From the NCBI GenBank assembly GCA_022432975.1, contig CM039509.1:11064621-11128620 (forward strand): 64,000 bases of DNA, read 5' to 3'. Shown here one piece after another: positions 31,403 to 40,144 of the stretch. Every line of letters starts with the position of its first letter. The first letter of the stretch is position 1. The DNA is from Begonia masoniana (lineage: Eukaryota > Streptophyta > Magnoliopsida > Cucurbitales > Begoniaceae). The translations under genes were made by a program, and so were the position numbers. The notes under the pieces are model-generated. The model was not told the DNA's origin, searched no databases, and saw only the letters and a list, made by a program, of their open reading frames with translations.

Positions 31403-32498
31403 TGTTGGGAATAATAGCAAATGTTATGAACATTTTTATTGCTGTAATTAATAAATAAATTTTATGATTAATTTTTATGTTTGCATTATTCGATATACTT
31501 TATAAATTCAAAGAAATATCCTTGATTATTTATGCAATTTTAAATTTACATATATGCTGATATATGTGGGATTAAATTACAAAGAAATAATCACAATAGT
31601 TCATGACTTATATTTGAAGTAAAGGATCTTCAAATTAATAATGTCATAAATACAGTTAACTTCGTTGAGAACGTTTAGTCATATCCCGACTATATATGTA
31701 GTGACATAAAGTGATTGTATTTTATATAATATGATTATATAGGACTGGACCAGATGAAATTATATTGTTCTTATAATATCCGTTGAATGAAGAACAATTA
31801 ATTTTATCATAATGATGGTCATATATGTATGATCTTAATTCATTGTATTTAGTAGACTCCTATTTCATTATAATTTATTATTTGATTTACTCGGTACAGT
31901 ATTGTATGAGTTGCATTACATAAATCTTGTATTTTGGGAATAAATTAAATGAGTAGCTGGGAATGCTAACATTGATACAATGAAATCCATAATACAAGAT
32001 TCCCTTGTTTGTTAGTTCAGGGATTGAATAATTAGCGCGCAAATTCATAAATGTTATGAATTAATTATTCAATCAAGAACTAATGGTAGTCAAGGATAAA
32101 GATGTAATATGAGAGGTTAACGGATTTTATACCTATCTCTATTACGAATCTTAATGGAGGATTAATACATATGTAATGACTATATCAATGGATATTACTT
32201 TGAGTAAATATACTCTATAGTTCTAAGAGTGCAACTCTAAGTATTTAGTGGAATTACTCTAGAGTTAATAATTGTGTTATTTAATATAAAGAGTTTATAT
32301 TAATTAACAAATATTATTGGAAGCTTAGAACTATAGGTCCTATCGGTCCCTCTGTTATCTTATATCACTATTTAATTTCCATGTTATAAGAATAAATATA
32401 TAAATGATTAATAAGGATTAATCATTTATAAACACTCAAATGAATATATTGTTATTCAAAATATATAAATAATTTTTATATTTTGAATTCAAAATAAA

Positions 32499-32733
32499 AT
32501 ATCTCATTAGATGAGATATTTTTAAGGGATTTGAATTATATTTGAAGAATCTCATCAGATGAGATTTGATCTTCAAATTTAAAGTGGTTATGTAACAAAC
32601 TATCAAATCAGATTTTTGAAATTTGAATAAAAGTAGATCTGGAAAATCTGATTACATTAGATTCGATCTACAATTGACTTATAGTTTGTTTACTATTTAA
32701 AAGTAGATCTAAAGAATCTCATAAGATGAGATT
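32499..32733 (+). promoter_or_regulatory. three palindromic CTCAT-NNN-ATGAG motifs in U3
   Basis: Palindromes with 8- or 9-base arms and a 3-base centre lie at 32499-32519 (ATATCTCAT-TAG-ATGAGATAT), 32548-32566 (AATCTCAT-CAG-ATGAGATT) and 32715-32733 (AATCTCAT-AAG-ATGAGATT). They share the arm and vary in the centre. The 3' LTR carries all three. Repeated symmetric sites upstream of the presumed start suggest binding of a dimeric factor, but no protein can be named. Confidence 0.45.
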
Positions 32734-33054
32734 ATCTTGAAAAGTAGTTTTCATAAATATATTCTAAAAACTGTTTTTAGATTATATGATTAATTGATAA
32801 ATTGATTTATTAGATAAATCAACTTCTAATCAAATTAGATTTGATTAGATAAGATTTATTTTTTAAAAAATTACTTTTTGTTAAAATAAATCTAAAAATG
32901 AATTTTAAAACAGATCTATAAAAATTGTCAAATGTGATTTGACAGAAGAATGAACCAAAAAGAACGACTTAGAACGATTTGAAAAACAAATCCCTAGAGA
33001 GAAAAGGTGTGACCTTTCCGTATTCGATTTTAGAAAAACGTTTTCTAAGATCGA

Positions 33055-33102
33055 AGAGAGACGTCTCATGTGTTGAGAACACGTCTCTCTAGAAATATAA
33101 GA
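33055..33102 (+). promoter_or_regulatory. LTR stem-loop followed by TATA-like motif
   Basis: AGAGAGACGT (33055-33064) and ACGTCTCTCT (33081-33090) are exact inverse complements with a 16-base loop. AATATAAGAG follows at once and could act as a TATA box, which would put the U3/R border around 33125-33135. A second AGAGAGACG lies at 33120-33128. The same arrangement is in the 3' LTR near 40012-40060. Promoter use is inferred only. Confidence 0.3.
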
Positions 33103-33500
33103 GTGTATTGTTCTTGTAAGAGAGACGCCCACACGTCAGGAAATTTAAGTGTAAAGATCTTCAGAGAAGACTCGACGGTTTCAAAGTTTTCAGAAAAATA
33201 CCTGATTCTGAGTTAAAGCAGTTAAGATCAGACGGAAGTACCTGAGTAAAAGCGTTGCTCCATAAAGGTATTTCCTTTTATTATTTCTCAATCTAAATTC
33301 TAATAATTTTTCTCAATGTAAATTGTTTACATTTTGAAAAATTACATATTTATCAAAAATAATTTCTTTTAGACTAACGATCCAATTTATGGTTTTTTGA
33401 TGATTTTAAAATAGTTTTAAAGTCACAGGGTAACGCATGTCACTATTATTATGAATAATAGTGAATTCCGCCATGCGTAGGGACCTCGAAAACCAACAAA

Positions 33501-33511
33501 TGGTATCAGAG
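33501..33511 (+). other. primer-binding site (initiator Met tRNA)
   Basis: TGGTATCAGAG matches the complement of the plant initiator-methionine tRNA 3' end, the standard minus-strand primer site of copia elements. It lies two bases after the CCAACA end of the 5' LTR. The match ends after 11 bases, where ACATTGG replaces the usual CCAGG-like continuation. Confidence 0.9.
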
Positions 33512-34883
33512 ACATTGGTTTTATTAGTCTAAAAATATTTTTGATGATACAATTTAATGTAAATTGTGATATGTGTTAGAATTAGATTTTATGCATTATA
33601 TATTTATGAATATATATTGTGAATGTATGTTTTGCATGGCATGAAATAGTGATCGAAATTAAGTCGGTTGTTTGGGTTAGGATTTTTTTTTTAAAATTAT
33701 GCATTTTTATCATATTTGTAATCTTGCGATGGAGATCTGAGACTTCAAGGCCATGGATGGACTTTTCGTCAAATATTTGATCTATTGACGAAAACAGATG
33801 ATGTTGTCAAATCGGATATGAATTCACAAATTTGATTTGTGAATTTTTGATGCTGTTCATTTGGATGAGGCGGTCACGAAGACGACGAAGATTTAGATTC
33901 ATAGTTTTATATTTATTTTAATTTTGGGCTTGTAATTTTAGAAATACCCAAAGGTCAACCTGGTCACTATTTCATTTATTTTTATGTTGATATAATTTGT
34001 TATATTGCAATGCATTCACATGTCATATAGATTATGCATGTTTAGGTTTATTTTAAATTTCTCACATGTCATGCATTTAAACATATATTAAATTGAATAT
34101 TGATTTAATAAAGAGTTTATTAAATAAATTAGTTTTTAATTTGATTAAAACTAATATTAATTCATTTTATTGAATGATGTGAGAATGAAAAATAAAATAA
34201 TTTTTAATTTGTTAAAAATTTATTTTATTTTAGAAAATTCAAATAATTTGATTATTTGAAATTATTAATTTTATAATATGATTATAAGATTAATAATTAA
34301 GTATTGATAAATTAATATAATTAATTTATTGATACCAAGGAATATTTGATATTCCATAATCACTAATTCAAAATAATGAGTGGGAGCGGGAAGTTAGGCG
34401 TAACATCCCATGGTCTCCACTGTTGGCACAACACCGTGAGATCTAAGTGGGGCTCCGAGATGACTTTGATTTTCATCCTCCCTACGGAGAATGTTCACTT
34501 AGGTCAATACCAAGGTTGGTCTCCTAGAGATAGGATATATGAAATGTATTTTATAGTTGTCCGACCCTATGGCGGCGACTATAAATTAAGTTTCATAAAT
34601 CCAAAACAGTGGGTCACACTCATAAAAATATAACTAAACATGTTAGTTATATTTTGACCAAAATTTTCGGTAAGTTAATAAATTTCGAAAATATGAGATA
34701 TTTTGAGTAAATTTATTAATTGATAATATTTCTACCCTAAGGTGATTTATTATGTTATCGAGGCTATAGTAGCATTTACATATTTTTGTGATTAACATGT
34801 TCATGCATCATACTAGCATGCCATAACATTTTGAATTTTATAGCATAAAATTGATTATAATTTTATTTATTTATTACAGCATC
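33512..34883 (+). other. untranslated leader of copia copy 1
   Basis: This is about 1.37 kb of AT-rich DNA between primer site and gag start. It contains a less AT-rich island at 34376-34633 (GTGGGAGCGGGAAG onward) that is also present in copy 2 near 54593-54850. A small 85-codon frame overlaps that island but is broken in copy 2 and resembles no known domain, so it is not called as a gene. The leader ends in TTATTTATTTATTACAG directly before CATCATG, a good 3' splice-acceptor shape. Confidence 0.7.
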
Positions 34884-35033
34884 ATGTCTCAATTAATGAT
34901 AAATTTGCTTGCGACTGAAAAGCTTGACGGCGACAATTTTGTTAAGTGGAAAAAGAATTTGAATCTCACTCTTGTGCATGACAACTTGAAATGTGTACTG
35001 ATGGAGGAATGTCCTTCCTACTCCTGTGACTAA
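34884..35033 (+). pseudogene. gag N-terminal remnant of copia copy 1
   Basis: From the ATG at 34884 the frame encodes 49 residues (MSQLMINLLATEKLDGDNF, then VKWKKNLNLTLV and so on) with the L-x-G-x-N-F-x-x-W arrangement typical of the copia Gag start, then reaches a stop at 35031-35033. An in-frame ATG at 34851 exists, but 34884 fits the family start. A normal copia Gag continues for about 200 more residues before its zinc knuckle. Here the knuckle (35113-35154) comes about 25 codons after the end of the remnant, in another frame. So most of the capsid-forming core is missing, and a one-base length difference in the C/T-rich stretch near 35012-35025 separates the frames. Confidence 0.85.
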
Positions 35034-38000
35034 TACTCAAAGAGTTGAGAATCTCAAGAAAAAGAACAAATCAAACAAGAAAGGCTCAGACCCTCTGAAG
35101 CCCAAAGGAAAATGTTTCCATTGTGGGATAGATGGTCATCGAAAGAGAAACTGCAAGCAGTATCTCGAGGAACCTAAAAAGAAAAGGAGTAAATTTGATT
35201 TACTAGTTACTGAATCTTGTTTGGTAGAAAGTGATTTATCACCCTGGATAATTGATTCAGGAGCGACTAATCATGTTTGTTGTTCTTTGCATATGCTAAA
35301 CTCCTACAGGAGACTAGCTGATGGAGAGTTTACTCTCAGAGTTGGTAACGGAGCAGTAGTTTCAGCTTTAGCAGTGGGAGAAGCCAAAATTTATTTCGAG
35401 AACAATAAATATTTGTTTTTAGAAAACATTTATTTTATTCCTGGGTTTACTAGAAACCTCATTTCTGTTTCTCGAATAATTGAACAATTATATGCTATTT
35501 CTTTTAATAATAATGCAGTTATTATTTCTCGAAATGGTTTAAATATTTGTTCAGGCTCAATGGAAAATGAGCTTTATATGATAAGGCCCATCATAAATTC
35601 ATCACTGTTGAATACTGAAATGTTCAAAGTTGAATTGCCTAAATCCAAGAAGCAAAAGATTTCTCATACTGATGATACATATCTTTGGCACCTAAGACTT
35701 GGTCATATTAATCTTGATAGAATTAGCAGACTTGTTAAGGATGGTCCTTTAAAAGATCTAACTGTTGGATCTTTACCTGTTTGTGAATCATGTCTAGAAG
35801 GTAAAATGACCAAGAGGTCCTTTATTGGAAAGGGCCAAAGGGCTCAAGAAACACTTGAGCTAATACATTTAGATGTATGTGGCCCAATATCTACACGGGC
35901 TAGAGGTGGCTATGAGTACTTTGTGACATTCATAGATGATTACTCAAGATATGGATATACTTACCTGATTCAGCTTAAATCTGAAACTTTTAGAAAGTTT
36001 CAAGATTTTAAAGCTGAAGTTGAGAACCAATTAGGTAAGACAATCAAGTGTCTTCGATCAGATCGAGGTGGTGAGTACCTTGACAGTGAATTCAAGGATT
36101 ATCTGTTAGAAAATGAGATAGTATCCCAACTAACAGCACCAGGCACACCTCAGCAAAATGGTGTTGCTGAAAGAAGAAATCGAACATTGCTTGATATGGT
36201 AAGATCCATGATGAGCTATTCTTCTCTTCCAAAATCGTTTTGGGGTTATGCTTTACAAACAGCAACCTACATAGTTAATGTAGTTCCATCTAAGTTTATA
36301 CCTAAAACACCCTTAGAGTTGTGGAGTGGTCACAAACCTAGTTTGAGACACTTTCGCATATGGGGTTGTCCAGCACATGTGCTAGTAGGTAAGACCGGGA
36401 AGTTGGAACCAAGAACTGAGGTTTGCATGTTTGTTGGATATCTGGTTGGCACGAGAGGAGGTTTGTTTTATAGTCCTCAAGATAATAAGGTATTTGTATC
36501 GACAAATGCCACATTTCTTGAACATGACTATATAACAAATTACAAACCTCATAGTAAGATTGTCTTAGAAGAGATTCAATTTGACCAGGTTAGACCGGTT
36601 ACAACAACAGTTGTTGATCCACAAGTTACAAGAAACACTACTCTTTCTAGTCAACCTATCATTACACTTCGTCGTAGCGATAGGGTAGTACGACTACCAT
36701 CTCGATATCGACACGATGGTGAAGCACAAGTTGCTATCACCGATGATGGGAAGGATGATCCATTGACATACAGATGTGCAATGGAAGACTCTGATAAAGA
36801 TGCATGGCTTGAAGCTATGAAACTTGAAATGGAATCTATGTATTCCAACTCAGTCTGGGATCTTGTAGATTTACCTGAAGGGGTAAAACCCATTGGGTGT
36901 AAATGGATCTACAAGAGGAAACTTGGAATAGACGGGAATGTAGAGACATTCAAAGCTAGACTGGTGGCTAAGGGTTATACCCAAAAGGAAGGGATTAACT
37001 ATGAAGAAACCTTCTCACCAGTAGCAATGCTTAAGTCTATTCGTATTCTGCTTTCCATAGCTGCTCATTATGATTATGAGATTTGGCAGATGGACGTCAA
37101 GACAGCTTTTTTGAATGACTATCTTGAGGAGACTATCTACATGGAACAGCCAGAGGGTTTCATAGTACATGATGCAAAACAAAAGGTTTGTAAATTGCAT
37201 AGGTCTATTTATGGACTCAAGCAAGCATCCAGGTCATGGAATATGAGATTTGATGATGCGATCAAATCTTATGGATTTGTGCAGTGTCTTGATGAGTCTT
37301 GTGTATACAAGCTCTTCAAGAAGAAGCAAGTGGTTTTTCTAATTCTTTATGTCGATGATATTCTACTTATTGGGAATAATGTAGGATTATTATCAGACAT
37401 AAAAGCTTGGTTGGCTAAGCAATTCCAAATGAAAGATTTGGGAGAAGCGAGCTATATTCTTGGGATTCGTCTATTTAGAGATCGCAAGAATAAGTTGTTA
37501 GCCTTGTCTCAGGCATTATATATTGACAAGATGCTTGTCAGATATTCAATGCAGAACTCCAAGAAAGGTAATTTACCTTCTCGTCAAGGAGTTACTCTTT
37601 CTAAGAAGCAGTGTCCTGACACGCCTCAAAAGGAAGAGGATATGAGACGCTATCCATATGCATCAGCAGTTGGTAGCTTGATGTATGCTATGTTATGCAC
37701 AAGACTTGACATTTGCTATGCAGTAGGGATAGTTAGCCGTTTTCAGTCTAATCCAGGATTAGATCACTGGATAGCAGTCAAGCACATTCTCAAGTATCTT
37801 AGGAGAACGAGAAATTATATGCTTGTATATTCTGGTAGGGATTTGATTCCTACAGGATATACAGATTCTGATTTTCAATCTGATATAGATGATCGAAAGT
37901 CGATATCTGGATCAGTATTTACTCTTGGTGGTGGAGCTATTGTTTGGAGAAGTACCAAACAAGAAGGAGTTTCTGACTCGACTATGGAAGCCGAGTACAT

Positions 38001-38304
38001 AGCTGCTTCAGAAGCAGCTAAAGAAGCTGTTTGGCTCCGCAAGTTCTTTAGTGATCTGGAAGTTGTTCCAGATATAAATAAATCACTCACACTTTATTGT
38101 GATAATAGTGGTGCAGTGGCGAATTCTAAAGAACCGAGAAGTCACAAAAGATCAAAGCATATAGAAAGAAAATATCATCTGATTAGAGAAATCGTGCAAC
38201 GTGGAGACGTCGCCGTTTTGAAGATTCCAACCACTGAGAATCTTGCAGATCCCTTCACAAGACATTGCCTGCAAAGAGTTTTGATAAACATCTTAAAGGA
38301 CTAG
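35026..38304 (+). CDS. Ty1-copia Pol polyprotein (protease, integrase, reverse transcriptase, RNase H)
   Basis: The frame is intact for 1092 residues. It opens without an ATG near its 5' end (35026 is GTG; first in-frame ATG is residue 90), so it would normally be made as part of a Gag-Pol fusion. In order: CCHC zinc knuckle (C30, C33, H38, C43), protease DSGA (D77), pre-integrase HHCC finger (about 220-258), integrase core with D283, D346 and E382 (35 residues between the last two, as in DDE integrases), reverse transcriptase from about 608 with YVDD at 775-778, and RNase H with D947, E990 and D1026. All catalytic residues I looked for are present. Its role is proteolytic maturation, cDNA synthesis and integration. 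The enzyme half looks functional, but with Gag core absent any mobility would need Gag from another element. Confidence 0.93.
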   Translation: MTNTQRVENLKKKNKSNKKGSDPLKPKGKCFHCGIDGHRKRNCKQYLEEPKKKRSKFDLLVTESCLVESDLSPWIIDSGATNHVCCSLHMLNSYRRLADGEFTLRVGNGAVVSALAVGEAKIYFENNKYLFLENIYFIPGFTRNLISVSRIIEQLYAISFNNNAVIISRNGLNICSGSMENELYMIRPIINSSLLNTEMFKVELPKSKKQKISHTDDTYLWHLRLGHINLDRISRLVKDGPLKDLTVGSLPVCESCLEGKMTKRSFIGKGQRAQETLELIHLDVCGPISTRARGGYEYFVTFIDDYSRYGYTYLIQLKSETFRKFQDFKAEVENQLGKTIKCLRSDRGGEYLDSEFKDYLLENEIVSQLTAPGTPQQNGVAERRNRTLLDMVRSMMSYSSLPKSFWGYALQTATYIVNVVPSKFIPKTPLELWSGHKPSLRHFRIWGCPAHVLVGKTGKLEPRTEVCMFVGYLVGTRGGLFYSPQDNKVFVSTNATFLEHDYITNYKPHSKIVLEEIQFDQVRPVTTTVVDPQVTRNTTLSSQPIITLRRSDRVVRLPSRYRHDGEAQVAITDDGKDDPLTYRCAMEDSDKDAWLEAMKLEMESMYSNSVWDLVDLPEGVKPIGCKWIYKRKLGIDGNVETFKARLVAKGYTQKEGINYEETFSPVAMLKSIRILLSIAAHYDYEIWQMDVKTAFLNDYLEETIYMEQPEGFIVHDAKQKVCKLHRSIYGLKQASRSWNMRFDDAIKSYGFVQCLDESCVYKLFKKKQVVFLILYVDDILLIGNNVGLLSDIKAWLAKQFQMKDLGEASYILGIRLFRDRKNKLLALSQALYIDKMLVRYSMQNSKKGNLPSRQGVTLSKKQCPDTPQKEEDMRRYPYASAVGSLMYAMLCTRLDICYAVGIVSRFQSNPGLDHWIAVKHILKYLRRTRNYMLVYSGRDLIPTGYTDSDFQSDIDDRKSISGSVFTLGGGAIVWRSTKQEGVSDSTMEAEYIAASEAAKEAVWLRKFFSDLEVVPDINKSLTLYCDNSGAVANSKEPRSHKRSKHIERKYHLIREIVQRGDVAVLKIPTTENLADPFTRHCLQRVLINILKD

Positions 38305-38336
38305 GGATTAGAGACATGTCTCATTTGCTTTAGGGC

Positions 38337-38347
38337 AAGTGGGAGAT
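38337..38347 (+). other. polypurine tract
   Basis: AAGTGGGAGAT directly precedes the TGTTGGG start of the 3' LTR, the position and composition of the plus-strand primer in copia elements. In copy 2 the same place reads TCAGTGGGGACAAGATTG and is degraded. Confidence 0.85.
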
Positions 38348-40144
38348 TGTTGGGAATAATGTGCCCAACAAGCAAATGTTATGAACATTTTTATTGCTGT
38401 AATTAATAAATAAATTTTATGATTAATTTTTATGTTTGCATTATTCGATATGCTTTATAAATTCAAAGAAAAATCCTTGATTATTTATGCAATTTTAAAT
38501 TTACATATATGCTGATATATGTGGGATTAAATTTTAAAAGAAATAATCACAATAGTTCATGACTTATATTTGAAGTAAAGGATCTTCAAATTAATAAAGT
38601 CATAAATACAGTTTACTTCGTTGAGAACGTGTAGTCATATCCCGACTATATATGTAGTGACATAAAGTGATTGTATTTTATATAATATGATTATATAGGA
38701 CTGGACCAGATGAAATTATATTGTTCTTATAATATCCGTTGAATGAAGAACAATTAATTTTATCATAATGATGGTCATATATGTATGATCTTAATTCATT
38801 GTATTTAGTAGACTCCTATTTCATTATAATTTATTCTTTGATTTACTCGGTACAGTATTGTATGAGTTGCATTACATAAATCTTGTATTTTGGGAATAAA
38901 TTAAATGAGTAGCTGGGAATGCTAACATTGATACAATGAAATCCATAATACAAGATTCTCTTGTTTGTTAGTTCAGGGATTGAATAATTAGCGCGCAAAT
39001 TCATAAATGTTATGAATTAATTATTCAATCAAGAACTAATGGTAGTCAAGGATAAAGATGTAATATGAGAGGTTAACGGATTTTATACCTATCTCTATTA
39101 CGAATCTTAATGGAGGATTAATACATATGTAATGACTATATCAATGGACATTACTTTGAGTAAATATACTCTATAGTTCAAAGAGTGCAATTCTAAGTAT
39201 TTAGTGGAATTACTCTAGAGTTAATAATTGTGTTATTTAATATAAAGAGTTTATATTAATTAACAAATATTATTGGAGCTTAGAACTATAGGTCCATCGG
39301 TCCCTCTGTTATCTTATATCACTATTTAATTTCCATGTTATAAGAATAAATATATAAATGATTAATAAGGATTAATCATTTATAAACACTCAAATGAATA
39401 TATTGTTATTCAAAATATATAAATAGTTTTTATATTTTGAATTCAAAATAAAATATCTCATTAGATGAGATATTTTTAAGGGATTTGAATTAGATTTGAA
39501 GAATCTCATCAGATGAGATTTGATCTTCAAATTTAAAGTGGTTATGTAACAAACTATCAAATCAGATTTTTGAAATTTGAATAAAAGTAGATCTGGAAAA
39601 TCTGATTACATTAGATTCGATCTACAATTGACTTATAGTTTGTTTACTATTTAAAAGTAGATCTAAAGAATCTCATAAGATGAGATTATCATGAAAAGTA
39701 GTTTTCATAAATATATTCTAAAAACTGTTTTTAGATTATATGATTAATTGATAAATTGATTTATTAGATAAATCAACTTCTAATCAAATTAGATTTGATT
39801 AGATAAGATTTATTTTTTAAAAAATTACTTTTTATTAAAATAAATCTAAAAATGAATTTTAAAACAGATCTATAAAAATTGTCAAATGTGATTTGACAGA
39901 AGAATGAACCAAAAAGAACGACTTAGAGCGATCTGAAAAACAAATCCCTAGAGAGAAAAGGTGTGACCTTTCCGTATTCGATTTTAGAAAAACGTTTTCT
40001 AAGATCGAAGAGAGACGTCTCATGTGTTGAGAACACGTCTCTCTAGAAATATAAGAGTGTATTGTTCTTGTAAGAGAGACGCCCACACGTCAGGAAATTT
40101 AAGTGTAAAGATCTTCAGAGAAGACTCGACGGTTTCAAAGTCTT
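38348..40144 (+). repeat. 3' LTR of copia copy 1, truncated at its 3' end
   Basis: It matches the 5' LTR from TGTTGGGAATAAT to TTTCAAAGT (equivalent to about 33190), then switches to reverse-orientation satellite (CGGTCTTAG). About 300 bp, including the TG...CA right terminus, are missing. It keeps GTGCCCAACAAG near its start, which the 5' LTR has lost. The break is fuzzy within 40140-40147. A truncated LTR fused to an inverted flank indicates rearrangement after insertion. Confidence 0.93.

Larger units (their letters stand above)
31403..33498 (+). repeat. 5' LTR of copia copy 1 (2096 bp)
   Basis: It starts TGTTGG and ends CCAACA, a perfect 6-bp terminal inverse pair of the TG...CA type. 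The primer-binding site follows two bases later. Compared with the 3' LTR it lacks about 12 bases just after GGGAATAAT, where the 3' LTR reads GTGCCCAACAAG. It is AT-rich. It contains three CTCAT-NNN-ATGAG palindromes at 32499-32733, a 10-bp stem-loop at 33055-33090 and a TATA-like AATATAAGAG just after it. At over 2 kb it is long for a copia LTR. Confidence 0.95.
31403..40144 (+). mobile_element. Ty1-copia LTR retrotransposon, copy 1 (3'-truncated, gag-deleted)
   Basis: The element holds, in order, a 5' LTR (31403-33498), primer-binding site (33501), long leader, gag remnant (34884-35033), pol with protease-integrase-RT-RNase H order (35026-38304), polypurine tract (38337-38347) and a 3' LTR lacking its last ~300 bp (38348-40144). 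Integrase before RT defines copia. By eye the LTRs differ at about 20 substitutions plus a few indels over about 1.8 kb, so insertion is fairly recent. No target-site duplication exists: forward satellite lies left and reverse satellite right, so the right end was rearranged. Without gag core and 3' LTR end it should not be autonomous. The gag-start and pol styles suggest a Tork/Angela-like lineage, but this is uncertain. Confidence 0.95.

Noticed and set aside
32905..33132. 75-codon minus-strand frame in the LTR, repeated at 39859-40086
   Set aside because: Its presence in both LTRs follows from LTR identity; it overlaps the stem-loop and promoter-like region and resembles no known protein.
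34376..34633. 85-codon frame in the leader
   Set aside because: It is not recognisable as a domain, lies upstream of gag, and is broken in copy 2. The DNA island itself is noted with the leader.
36338..38090. Minus-strand frames of 66-80 codons
   Set aside because: They are antisense shadows of the pol gene.
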